From JAZMZS01 sp045120955 (lineage in GTDB: Bacteria > Bacillota > Clostridia > Oscillospirales > CAG-272), in assembly GCA_045120955.1 (NCBI GenBank), contig JBGVFH010000062.1, forward strand, positions 1 through 61,592: a stretch of 61,592 nucleotides of DNA, written 5' to 3'. Below are positions 42,102-50,069 of the stretch, one piece after another. Positions within the stretch are counted from its first letter, which is position 1. Each line of letters starts with the position of its first letter. The position numbers and the translations under genes were made by a program. The notes beneath the pieces were generated by a model. It did not search any database, had not been told where the DNA came from, and saw only the letters and a program-made list of their open reading frames with translations.

Positions 42102-43808
42102 TTAAATTTTTTCGGGAGTTTTTAGACATATCAGTCTGAGCGCAGTTCCTAATACCTGCTTTGCAGCACAGGTAAGAGCAAGCCTTGTGTCTTTTTCTGC
42201 GCCCGCATTCAGTATCTGGCAGTTGTGATAAAATCTGTTGAAGGAAGCGCAAAGATCAAGGATATATCTTGTAATAACGCTCGGCTCGTAGTCTGCGAGA
42301 GCTTCTTCTATTTTCTCGGGGAATTTTATGAGAACTTTTGCCAGCTCTTTTTCTTCCTCGCCGAGCTCGCAGATGCTTTCGGTATTATAATTATACTCGC
42401 CTGCTTTTTCAAGTATGCTGCAGCAACGTGCATATGTATACTGAGCGTACGGTCCTGTGTTACCGTCGAAGGACAGGGCATCCTCGAGCATGAAGTTTAT
42501 GTCTCTCATTCTGTTGTTGGAGAGATAGTGGAAAACTATCGCACCTACGCCGACAGCTTCTGCGATCTCGTTTTTATTTTCAAGGTCGGGATTTTTTTCG
42601 TCCATGATCACGCCGACCTTCTCAACAGCCATAGCAAACAGGTCTTTGAGCAGAATGACGTTTCCGGTTCTTGTAGCGAGCTTTTCGCCGTTTATGCTGA
42701 CGGTTCCGTAAGGTATATGTACAAGCTCATCATACCAATCGTATCCCATCATTTCAAGCACCTTGAACCACTGTGCGAAGTGAAGCGACTGTCCTGCACT
42801 CGTAACATAAATGCACTTTGAGAAATCGTATGTGCGCTTGCGGTATACTGCCGCTGCAATATCTCTTGTGGGATAAAGCGTTGAGCCGTCCCGCTTTAAT
42901 ATAAGGCAGGGAGGCATACCGAACTGTTCAAGGTCTACGACCGATGCGCCGTCGTCGATCTTGAGAAGGTTCATTTCCTTCATTTTTTCGATCTGTTCGG
43001 GCATTTTGTCCGTGTAAAACGACTCTCCGTTGTACGAGTCAAATTCAATGCCGAGCTGTCCGTATGTCTTTTTGTACTCACGGATGCTTATCTCGATAAA
43101 CCAACGCCAAAGAGCGAGATTTTCTTCGTCGTGATGCTCAAGCTTTGTAAATTCAGCTCTTGCCTCGTTTTCAAGCTCGGGGTTTTCTTCTGCTTCCTTG
43201 TGAAAACGAACATATAAAGCGACAAGCTCGTCTATCTCGTTTTTCTCAACAGCCTCTTTTGAGCCCCATTTTCTGTATGCAACGATGAGCTTTCCGAACT
43301 GTGTGCCCCAGTCTCCAAGGTGGTTTATACCGATACATTTATATCCCGCAAATTCGTGCATCAGCTTGAGTGAGTGACCGATCACGGTCGTACCGAGATG
43401 CCCGATGTGAAACGGCTTTGCCACATTGGGGGAGGAATAGTCGAGAACGACTGTCTTGCCCTCACCGACCTTCGGAGAACCGTAGCTTTCCTTTTGAACT
43501 GCCATTTCATTGAAGAGGTGTGCCGCAAGAGCTTTTGGGCAAAGGTATATATTAAGATAGCCGTTTACCGCTTCTGCTTTAGTAACAAGCAGCATATTTA
43601 TGCTTTCGGCAGCAGCTGAGGCTATCATTTGCGGAGACTTGCGAAGTGTCTTTGAGAGCTTAAAGCAGGGAATAGCGATATCTCCCATAGCGGTATCGGG
43701 TGGATATTCCATAAGAGAAACGATCTCATCAGCCAAAACCTCCGCTTCAAACTTGTCAAGAAGTATCTTTGAAAGTTCGAGCGCAATTTCTTTTTTCAGT
43801 GTCTTCAT
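42102..43808 (-). CDS. argS: Arginyl-tRNA synthetase
   Basis: A 568-residue class I synthetase. The N-terminal tRNA-binding domain (about residues 1-105) is followed by 'YSSPNVAKPFHIGHLGTTVIG' in outline with the HIGH motif near residue 125, and a KMSKS-like loop in 'KLATRTGNVILL'. The C-terminal DALR anticodon-binding domain contains 'QYTYARCCSIL'. I placed the start at ATG 43808, with AAAGGAAG upstream, rather than 30 bases earlier. A consensus promoter with an inverted repeat over its -10 precedes it. Confidence 0.95.
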   Translation of the reverse strand: MKTLKKEIALELSKILLDKFEAEVLADEIVSLMEYPPDTAMGDIAIPCFKLSKTLRKSPQMIASAAAESINMLLVTKAEAVNGYLNIYLCPKALAAHLFNEMAVQKESYGSPKVGEGKTVVLDYSSPNVAKPFHIGHLGTTVIGHSLKLMHEFAGYKCIGINHLGDWGTQFGKLIVAYRKWGSKEAVEKNEIDELVALYVRFHKEAEENPELENEARAEFTKLEHHDEENLALWRWFIEISIREYKKTYGQLGIEFDSYNGESFYTDKMPEQIEKMKEMNLLKIDDGASVVDLEQFGMPPCLILKRDGSTLYPTRDIAAAVYRKRTYDFSKCIYVTSAGQSLHFAQWFKVLEMMGYDWYDELVHIPYGTVSINGEKLATRTGNVILLKDLFAMAVEKVGVIMDEKNPDLENKNEIAEAVGVGAIVFHYLSNNRMRDINFMLEDALSFDGNTGPYAQYTYARCCSILEKAGEYNYNTESICELGEEEKELAKVLIKFPEKIEEALADYEPSVITRYILDLCASFNRFYHNCQILNAGAEKDTRLALTCAAKQVLGTALRLICLKTPEKI

Positions 43809-43866
43809 ATAAGCTTCCTTTCGGGATTTATGGTACATTCGGTAACATTATTGTTTATAACACCGC

Positions 43867-43911
43867 AATAAATTAACAATTTATTATATCACGCGTTTTT
43901 TTGTATTTCAA
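43867..43911 (-). promoter_or_regulatory. Sigma-A promoter of argS with overlapping inverted repeat
   Basis: Minus strand TTGAAA (43906-43911), 17-base spacer, TATAAT (43883-43888). An exact inverted repeat AATAAATT (43867-43874) / AATTTATT (43878-43885) with a 3-base gap overlaps the -10 end and start site. It may be an operator. It does not clearly fit an ArgR box. Confidence 0.75.
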
Positions 43912-43975
43912 TAGAAAAAAAGATTTTTCTCGACCAAATGTGTTTTTTGATGCTCCAAAATGTAAAGCTTGAAGT

Positions 43976-44079
43976 AAAAAAGCGGGCAGCGCCCGCCCAA
44001 TCCTCTCGCCTACCGTTGTTTTTCTGTTACAGAAGAAATGCAAAACGGCGAGTGAGAAACCGTGTAATTTCCTACGCGA
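43976..44079 (-). repeat. Terminator-associated dispersed repeat, copy D
   Basis: A 104-bp copy on the minus strand, beginning TCGCGTAGGAAATTAC after the spoIVB terminator. It has CTCGCC/GGCGAG arms, the best apical stem (TTCTG/CAGAA), and the best terminal hairpin GCGGGCGCTGCCCGC followed by six T. The shared AAGCTTTACA block lies just beyond its 3' end, as in copy C. Confidence 0.88.
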
Positions 44080-44128
44080 CAAAAATATGTATTATTTGTC
44101 CCCCGATCTTGTTCGAGGGACAAATAAT
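44080..44128 (-). terminator. Terminator of spoIVB
   Basis: ATTATTTGTCCC (44091-44102) pairs with GGGACAAATAAT (44117-44128), and on the minus strand ACATATTTTTG follows. Repeat copy D starts at the next base. Confidence 0.88.
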
Positions 44129-44140
44129 AATGAAAAACGG

Positions 44141-45175
44141 TTATGCTATTAAAGCGGGGATCTCTTCTGTCATGTTTCCGATATAAATTCCGTAGCCTTT
44201 TTGCGGCTCGTTCACAAGCACATGAGTAACAGCACCGCAAAGCCGTCCGTTTTGAATTATCGGGCTGCCCGACATACCTTGGACTATTCCGCCCGTTTTT
44301 TCAATGAGAGCTTTATCTGTGACCTTTATCAGAAAATTCTTTGTTTTTGAGTGTGCTGTGCAGTCAATACTTTCTATCTCTACCGTATAGCTTTTTACTC
44401 CTTCGCCGTCAAGAGTACAGAGAATGCTTGCTTCTCCGCACTTTATCTCGGAGACATCGGCTGCGGGAATTGCTTGCGGACTTTGGCTCGGAACAGACGA
44501 CAGGATGCCAAAAACACCCTTTTCACTGTTCTTTAAAATCGTGCCCATGCGTTCGGGAGTAAAGCTGCCTCTTATCTCGCCCGGCTTTCCGCCTGTTCCT
44601 TTGATAATGTTGTTTATTTTAACGTTATTGACGCTTCCTCTTAATATCGGTATGACGTCTCCCGTAAAAGAATCGCATATTCCGTGACCGAGTCCTCCGA
44701 AGGCACCGCTGTTCTCGCAGATAAACGTGACAGTACCTATTCCCGCCATGCTGTCCCTGACGCTGATACCGAGTCTGTATTCGCCGTCGGTGCACTTGTG
44801 AGCTTTAACATTGATCTTTTCTTCTTTGCCTGCACGCAGCACCGTTACGGTCAGTTCGTTTCCGCACGAGTCATTTATACATTTTGTGAGCGTGTCGGGA
44901 TCTCTGATGACTGTATTATTTATTTTTTTAATAACGTCTCCGAGCTTCAGTCCTGCGCTGACAGAGGGATTTTGCTCAGTACCCAGCTCCTTTGGATCTG
45001 TGAACATACTGATGCTGACACCGTCGCTGTATATTTTGGCTCCAAAGGGCATACCTCCCGGAATATACAACTTTTCACTTTGTGCGTACGCACTCTCTGA
45101 TGGGATGAGAGAGAGCGCAAGCATAAAAAGAAGAATAAAAAAATGCTTTGGTTTTAGCGTACTTGATTGGTGCAT
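44141..45175 (-). CDS. spoIVB: SpoIVB serine peptidase
   Basis: A 344-residue secreted/membrane-tethered peptidase. An N-terminal signal-like helix (about residues 12-32), a PDZ domain ('SAGLKLGDVIKKINNTVI', near residues 70-115), and the SpoIVB peptidase domain follow. Catalytic His lies in 'FGGLGHGICDSFTGD' and catalytic Ser in 'GIVQGMSGSPIIQNGRL' (about residues 299-315). SpoIVB is made in the forespore under sigma-G and cleaves SpoIVFA to release sigma-K activation. The start is chosen at ATG 45175 after AAGGAG. spo0A, its usual neighbour, is not adjacent here. Confidence 0.94.
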   Translation of the reverse strand: MHQSSTLKPKHFFILLFMLALSLIPSESAYAQSEKLYIPGGMPFGAKIYSDGVSISMFTDPKELGTEQNPSVSAGLKLGDVIKKINNTVIRDPDTLTKCINDSCGNELTVTVLRAGKEEKINVKAHKCTDGEYRLGISVRDSMAGIGTVTFICENSGAFGGLGHGICDSFTGDVIPILRGSVNNVKINNIIKGTGGKPGEIRGSFTPERMGTILKNSEKGVFGILSSVPSQSPQAIPAADVSEIKCGEASILCTLDGEGVKSYTVEIESIDCTAHSKTKNFLIKVTDKALIEKTGGIVQGMSGSPIIQNGRLCGAVTHVLVNEPQKGYGIYIGNMTEEIPALIA

Positions 45176-45354
45176 ATAATTTTTGCTCCTTAAAAATTTC
45201 AGAGGAGAAATGCGGTTTTGCCGCAATATTAATTTGTGTCGGCACGTCGGGTTTATGTGTAACAAAATTATATGATTAAGGTAAAAATTATGCCCAAGAA
45301 AACAAAAATGGTTTTAACCGAAAAAATATTATCGGCATAAAATGTTTTTCACTA

Positions 45355-45383
45355 TTGCAAAAAAAAGTGATCTGTGTTATATT
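45355..45383 (+). promoter_or_regulatory. Promoter of prfB
   Basis: TTGCAA (45355-45360), 17-base spacer, TATATT (45378-45383). A second hexamer TATAAT starts 5 bases later at a poorer spacing. Confidence 0.6.
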
Positions 45384-45439
45384 ATAATATGTTATGTGAA
45401 TAAAATAAAATTGCTTTTATTGAAACGGAGGACTCTTTT

Positions 45440-46546
45440 TTGATTATCGCACTTGAAGAAGCAAAATACGAACTTATCGAATACAGAGAAAAGATAAAAG
45501 AGCTTGGGTCTGCTTTGCGCATTGATGAATTGCGTGAGAAGGCTGCAGAGCTTGAAAAACAGACGTATGCAGAGGATTTTTGGAACGATCAGGAAAATTC
45601 GAGCAGGGTCTTACAGAATGTAAAACAGCTTAAGGATAAGATAGGTGCGTTTGAAAAATTACAGACGAAGCTTGAGGACGCCATAGCTCTTGCAGAGATC
45701 GCTATAGAGGAAAACGATGAGAGCTGTATCGAAGAGGTGACAGACGAGCTTGTCTCGATAAAGGCTGAGGAGGAAAAGCAGAGAATAGAGCTTTTGCTTT
45801 CGGGTGAATACGACAAAAACAATGCTATCATTTCTTTCCATCCGGGTGCGGGCGGTACTGAGGCTCAGGACTGGGCGCTGATGCTTTACCGTATGTATAC
45901 ACGCTGGGGGGAAAAGCACGGATACAATGTCAAGCTTATAGATTGGCTTGACGGTGAAGAGGCAGGCATCAAGAGTGCTACCATTATGATAGAGGGCACG
46001 AACGCATATGGATATATGAAGAGCGAAAACGGCGTTCACAGACTTGTGCGTGTATCTCCCTTCGACTCATCGGGAAGACGTCATACCTCTTTTGCTTCTG
46101 TCGAGGTAGTTCCCGAATTTACCGATGACGGTAAGATAGAGATAAAAGAAGAAGATCTTGAGATAACCGCACACCGTTCAAGCGGAGCAGGCGGTCAGCA
46201 CATAAACAAAACCGACTCTGCCATCCGTATAGTACACAAGCCTACGGGAATAGTTGTCGGATGCCAGACTGAGAGAAGCCAGCTTCAGAATAAGGAAACG
46301 GCAATGAAGATGCTCCGCTCAAAGCTAATGGAAATAAAGGAAAGAGAGAAGCTGGATAAGATCGACGACATCAAGGGAGTCAAGACGAACATAGAATGGG
46401 GCGCACAGATACGTTCTTATGTTTTTATGCCGTACACTCTTGCAAAGGATGCAAGAACGGGATACGAGGACGGCAACATAAATGCGGTCATGGATGGAGA
46501 CATTGACGGATTTATCAATGCATATCTCAAGGAGCAGGCAAAATAA
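45440..46546 (+). CDS. prfB: Peptide chain release factor 2
   Basis: A 368-residue RF2, complete in one frame. The catalytic GGQ is in 'SSGAGGQHINKTDSAIRI' (about residues 246-263), and the stop-codon anticodon loop region holds 'RVSPFDSSGRRHTSFASVEV', with SPF. It ends translation at UGA and UAA. In many bacteria prfB needs a +1 frameshift at a UGA near codon 25; here codons 25-27 read GCT TTG CGC without a stop, so expression is not autoregulated that way. The start is TTG 45440 behind GGAGG; no in-frame ATG or GTG lies nearby. Confidence 0.93.
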   Translation: MIIALEEAKYELIEYREKIKELGSALRIDELREKAAELEKQTYAEDFWNDQENSSRVLQNVKQLKDKIGAFEKLQTKLEDAIALAEIAIEENDESCIEEVTDELVSIKAEEEKQRIELLLSGEYDKNNAIISFHPGAGGTEAQDWALMLYRMYTRWGEKHGYNVKLIDWLDGEEAGIKSATIMIEGTNAYGYMKSENGVHRLVRVSPFDSSGRRHTSFASVEVVPEFTDDGKIEIKEEDLEITAHRSSGAGGQHINKTDSAIRIVHKPTGIVVGCQTERSQLQNKETAMKMLRSKLMEIKEREKLDKIDDIKGVKTNIEWGAQIRSYVFMPYTLAKDARTGYEDGNINAVMDGDIDGFINAYLKEQAK

Positions 46547-46574
46547 AATATTTATAGAAAAAGAGGTACGGGTA

Positions 46575-46916
46575 ATGATTAAAAAGACAAGATTGTATGT
46601 AGGCATATCACTCATAGTACAGGCATTCTCATTTCTCATAATGTTTCTTATTCTCTGTACAAAGAAAAAGAGCATTGCGGCAGCCTTTTTGGCTGTAGCG
46701 GCGATGGAAGGTGCTGTCGGTGCATATCTGCTTTACCAGCAGCGAGACGATGCTCTCGAGGACGATTCGTTCGATCCCTCCGAATTTTTTGCAGACGATG
46801 AGTTTGATTTTGACGATTCTATGATAAATGCCGATATATACGGCAGCGACGACGGTGCTGTTGACAACGATGTTCCAAAGGACGATGAAGCATCCGAGGC
46901 TGATTTTCAGTTTTGA
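46575..46916 (+). CDS. Small membrane protein with acidic tail
   Basis: A 113-residue protein of unknown function. Two hydrophobic helices (about residues 9-28 and 34-53) are followed by a tail of about 55 residues that is very rich in Asp and Glu ('DDEFDFDDSMINADIYGSDD' is typical). The tail could bind cations or a basic partner. ATG 46575 follows GAGGT-ACGGG. The terminator is followed by repeat copy E. Confidence 0.7.
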   Translation: MIKKTRLYVGISLIVQAFSFLIMFLILCTKKKSIAAAFLAVAAMEGAVGAYLLYQQRDDALEDDSFDPSEFFADDEFDFDDSMINADIYGSDDGAVDNDVPKDDEASEADFQF

Positions 46917-46942
46917 TAGATAATACAAAAAGCAGAAAGTAC

Positions 46943-46980
46943 AAACAGGAAGGTTTAACACAGAACCTTCCTGTTTTTTT
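46943..46980 (+). terminator. Terminator of the small membrane protein gene
   Basis: AAACAGGAAGGTT (46943-46955) and AACCTTCCTGTTT (46964-46976) are perfect arms followed by a T-run that ends at 46980. Confidence 0.93.
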
Positions 46981-46981
46981 G

Positions 46982-47084
46982 CTGCATAGGCAATTTCACG
47001 GATTCTCACTCGCCGTTTTGCATAGCTTCTGTAATATAAAAACAACGATGGGCGAAAGGATGGGGCAGGCATTGCTCGCTTTTT
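46982..47084 (+). repeat. Terminator-associated dispersed repeat, copy E
   Basis: A 103-bp copy beginning CTGCATAGGCAATTTC behind the preceding terminator. The central left arm CTCGCC faces GGGCGA; TTCTGTAATA replaces the apical stem. It ends GGCAGGCATTGCTCGC and TTTTT, a degraded version of the terminal hairpin. Sequence and order of blocks otherwise match copies A, C and D. Confidence 0.85.
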
Positions 47085-47227
47085 GATAATAAATGGCGTT
47101 TTTTGTATTTAAAAATAAAAAAATTAAGAAAAGTTTCAAAAAACAAAGGGATTTTTGTTTTTTGTGCGTATATTATTTTTGTATATGCTAAAAACAAGTC
47201 TTCTTTTTGATATTTCGGAGGCAAGTC

Positions 47228-48247
47228 ATGAGAGAGAAGATATGCGATATTTTTCTTGAAAGAGAAAGAAACACGCTTGGCAAATATGCTTTTCTTACCG
47301 AAAAGACCAGAGGCAGAAAATATGCATATAAACCGTGCGTAAACAGAACGGAATTTCAAAGAGACAGGGACAGGATAATCCATTCAAAATCGTTTCGCCG
47401 TTTGATGCATAAAACTCAGGTTTTCTTGCTTCCCATAGACGAGCATTACAGAAATCGAATGACGCATACCCTCGAGGTCACGCAGATCGCACGCATAATA
47501 GCAAGAGCGCTCAAGCTCAATGAAGATTTGGCTGAGGCGGGAGCGCTTGGACACGATCTCGGGCATACTCCGTTCGGGCACGCAGGGGAAGAAGTCATGA
47601 GAAAGTGTTATTCGCCCGACTTTTCTCATTCTGAGCAAAGTCTGCGTGTTGTGGAAAAGCTCGAAAATAACGGAGAAGGACTCAACCTTACATACGAGGT
47701 GAGAGACGCTATAAGATGGCATAACGGAGACGCTCTCGCATCCACGCTTGAAGGCGTTATCGTAAAATTTGCTGACAGAATAGCGTATATAAATCATGAT
47801 ATTGACGATGCGGTGCGGGGCGGTATTCTCCGTCTTGAGGATATACCGAAAGATATACTTGAAACGCTCGGGATGGGGCACAGCGAAAGAATAAACAGAA
47901 TGGTAAGCTCTGTGATATACGCAAGCGAAAACATGAAATGTATCCGAATGGAGCCTCATATATGGGATGCTACTTGCAGATTGCGCTCTTTTTTGTTTGA
48001 TGCTGTTTATACAAATCCAGATGCCAAGCGTGAGGAGAAGAAAGCAAAGCTGATGCTTGAGGGGCTGTACGATTATTTTTTGAACACTCCGGAGAAAATG
48101 CCGCAGCTCTATATAAATATCGCAGAAAAAGAAGGATTGCCGAGAGCGGTGTGCGACTATGTTTCGGGTATGACAGACAGGTATGCGATAGATATGTTTA
48201 AAAACATTTATGTACCAACGTCATGGAAGGCGGGGGATAATGATTGA
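47228..48247 (+). CDS. dgt: dGTPase-like HD-domain triphosphohydrolase
   Basis: A 339-residue HD phosphohydrolase of the Dgt family (short type). 'RIIHSKSFRRLMHKTQVFL' in outline, 'RMTHTLEVTQIARIIAR' and 'ALGHDLGHTPFGHAGEEVM' (about residues 100-118) hold the metal-binding His and Asp residues. It cleaves dNTPs to nucleoside and triphosphate. ATG 47228 follows GGAGG; an upstream TTG is not used in my call. It overlaps dnaG by 8 bases, the typical clostridial dgt-dnaG-sigA arrangement. Confidence 0.93.
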   Translation: MREKICDIFLERERNTLGKYAFLTEKTRGRKYAYKPCVNRTEFQRDRDRIIHSKSFRRLMHKTQVFLLPIDEHYRNRMTHTLEVTQIARIIARALKLNEDLAEAGALGHDLGHTPFGHAGEEVMRKCYSPDFSHSEQSLRVVEKLENNGEGLNLTYEVRDAIRWHNGDALASTLEGVIVKFADRIAYINHDIDDAVRGGILRLEDIPKDILETLGMGHSERINRMVSSVIYASENMKCIRMEPHIWDATCRLRSFLFDAVYTNPDAKREEKKAKLMLEGLYDYFLNTPEKMPQLYINIAEKEGLPRAVCDYVSGMTDRYAIDMFKNIYVPTSWKAGDND

Positions 48248-50039
48248 TCCGAAGATAATAGAGGAAATTAAATCAAGAAATCCGATAGAAGATGTCATGT
48301 CTTCTTATGTTACACTCAAGCGCGCAGGCTCGAATATGCTTTGCTCGTGTCCTTTTCACTCTGAGAAAACTCCCTCGTGTACGGTTTTTTTGTCCGAACA
48401 GAGCTTTTACTGTTTCGGCTGCGGTGCCGGAGGGGATGTCATCACCTTTATCAGACGAATTGAGAATTTGGGATATATCGAGGCGCTTGAATATCTGTCA
48501 AAAAGAGCAGGTATAAATCTTATTCTCGATGCAAAAAATAGTTCAAGTACGGTACGTGTTGACAAGCAGCGCTATTACAGTATGAACAAGGATGCTGCGA
48601 GATTTTTCAGAAATATGCTTTTTGACGAAAAGACAGGGCGGGACGCAAGAGAGTATCTTTCTGACAGACAGATAACTCCATTGACGGTAAAACGCTTTGG
48701 ACTCGGATATGCGCCTAATTCCTATGATCTGTTAAAAAAACATCTTACAAAGCTCGGTTACACTGAGAAGGAGATGGTGGAAGGCTATCTTTGCCTTAAA
48801 AATCAAAAAGGAGGCACGTTTGATTTTTTCAGAGACAGGCTGATGTTTCCCGTAATCGATACTACAGGTAACATAATAGCTTTCGGCGGAAGAATCATAC
48901 ATCAAGCTGCCGAGGGAGATGCCGGCAGAAAATATATGAACTCCTCGGACACGCCCGTATATTCAAAAAGGAAAAATTTGTTTGCGCTCAATTACGCCAA
49001 GACAAATTGTTCCGAAAACATGATACTGTGTGAGGGGTATATGGATGTCATAGCCTTGCATCAGGCGGGTTTTGAGAATGCGGTCGCAACTCTCGGAACG
49101 GCTATCACCCCGGAGCAAGCACGGCTGATGGGAAGATATACGAAAAAAGTGATAATATCCTATGACAGCGATGCCGCAGGGCAAAACGCCGCCAATAAAG
49201 CAATAAGACTGCTTGAGCAAGCGGGGCTTGACGCTTCTGTTCTTAAAATGAGCGGAGCGAAGGACCCCGACGAATATATAAAGCTGTACGGAGCCTCAGC
49301 ATTTTCAAGACTGCTCGATTCAAGCAGGAGCCCGTTCAGATTTAAGGTTGATGCGATCCTCTCAAAGTACAATATCAACATGGTCGAGCAGAAGATAAAA
49401 GCGCTCGGAGAGATAGCAACGGTCCTTGCGGATATTCCGCAAAAAACCGAGCGTGAGCTTTATATGCGGCAGATATCGGAGGAGCTTGATGTAAAGCTCG
49501 AAAATATTGATGCGGATGTCAGACGTGTTATAAAGAAAAATGCAAAGAAGGAGAAGGAAGATATATCACGCAACATTCTCCGTCAGACCGCCGGGTACGG
49601 CGACAAGGTCAATCCCGATTTTGCAAAGAATGTTCACGGAGCCAAAGCAGAGGAGCATATTATCGCATTGCTTATGCTTTTTGATGAGCATAGGCGGAAT
49701 GCCGCAAATTATGATATTGTCTCATCGGATGATTTTATAACTGAGTTTGGCAAGAAGGTTTTTGAAAAGATAATCGAGCTTGAAAAAGACGGTATGTACA
49801 GCGAGTCGGTGCTCGGAGAGAGCTTTTCGGTCGACGAGATGTCGAGGCTGAAAAAAATACAGCTTGACAGGGCTGCTTTGACCAACAATTCGAGTGCTGT
49901 TTTCATGGATTGCATAAACACTCTGAAAACGGAAAAAAGCCTGTCGGTAAAGCAGGACGGCTCTCATGACGAGACGGATATATTATCCATAATCGACCGT
50001 AAAAAGCAAGCGGCAAAGAAGAAAACGGAAATAAAATAA
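48240..50039 (+). CDS. dnaG: DNA primase
   Basis: A 599-residue replication primase. The N-terminal zinc motif is 'CSCPFHSEKTPS' plus 'FYCFGCGAGGD' (about residues 36-69). The RNA-polymerase domain follows, with TOPRIM 'ILCEGYMDVIALHQAGF' and 'ISYDSDAAGQNAANKA' (about residues 260-330). The C-terminal helicase-binding region is diverged, as usual. The start is at ATG 48240 with GCGGGGG upstream, overlapping dgt. sigA follows after 30 bases. Confidence 0.95.
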   Translation: MIDPKIIEEIKSRNPIEDVMSSYVTLKRAGSNMLCSCPFHSEKTPSCTVFLSEQSFYCFGCGAGGDVITFIRRIENLGYIEALEYLSKRAGINLILDAKNSSSTVRVDKQRYYSMNKDAARFFRNMLFDEKTGRDAREYLSDRQITPLTVKRFGLGYAPNSYDLLKKHLTKLGYTEKEMVEGYLCLKNQKGGTFDFFRDRLMFPVIDTTGNIIAFGGRIIHQAAEGDAGRKYMNSSDTPVYSKRKNLFALNYAKTNCSENMILCEGYMDVIALHQAGFENAVATLGTAITPEQARLMGRYTKKVIISYDSDAAGQNAANKAIRLLEQAGLDASVLKMSGAKDPDEYIKLYGASAFSRLLDSSRSPFRFKVDAILSKYNINMVEQKIKALGEIATVLADIPQKTERELYMRQISEELDVKLENIDADVRRVIKKNAKKEKEDISRNILRQTAGYGDKVNPDFAKNVHGAKAEEHIIALLMLFDEHRRNAANYDIVSSDDFITEFGKKVFEKIIELEKDGMYSESVLGESFSVDEMSRLKKIQLDRAALTNNSSAVFMDCINTLKTEKSLSVKQDGSHDETDILSIIDRKKQAAKKKTEIK

Positions 50040-50069
50040 AAAACAATACATATAAAAAGAAGGATAGTT

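Larger units (their letters stand above)
43809..44140. other. Intergenic region argS-spoIVB
   Basis: A 332-base gap without a gene. From left to right it holds the argS leader and promoter (43883-43911), an AT-rich stretch, the block TGTAAAGCTT at 43961-43970, repeat copy D (43976-44079), and the spoIVB terminator (44080-44128). Short ORFs here fall inside the repeat and are not conserved among copies. Confidence 0.8.
46917..47227. other. Intergenic region before dgt
   Basis: A 311-base gap. It holds a terminator (46943-46980), repeat copy E (46982-47084), then a very AT-rich stretch with long A and T runs up to the dgt Shine-Dalgarno GGAGG. I could not define a promoter for dgt with confidence. 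Confidence 0.8.

Noticed and set aside
43938..44186. Plus-strand ORF across repeat copy D and the end of spoIVB
   Set aside because: It runs antisense to spoIVB and through a hairpin-forming repeat, with no conserved protein between copies.
45505..45525. Programmed frameshift site in prfB
   Set aside because: CTTTG is present, but the following base makes TGC, not TGA, and the frame is continuous, so no frameshift is needed.
13024..47084. The five repeats as a CRISPR array or integron attC sites
   Set aside because: Copies are scattered over 34 kb, each behind a different terminator, with no regular spacing, cas genes or integrase, and no gene cassettes.
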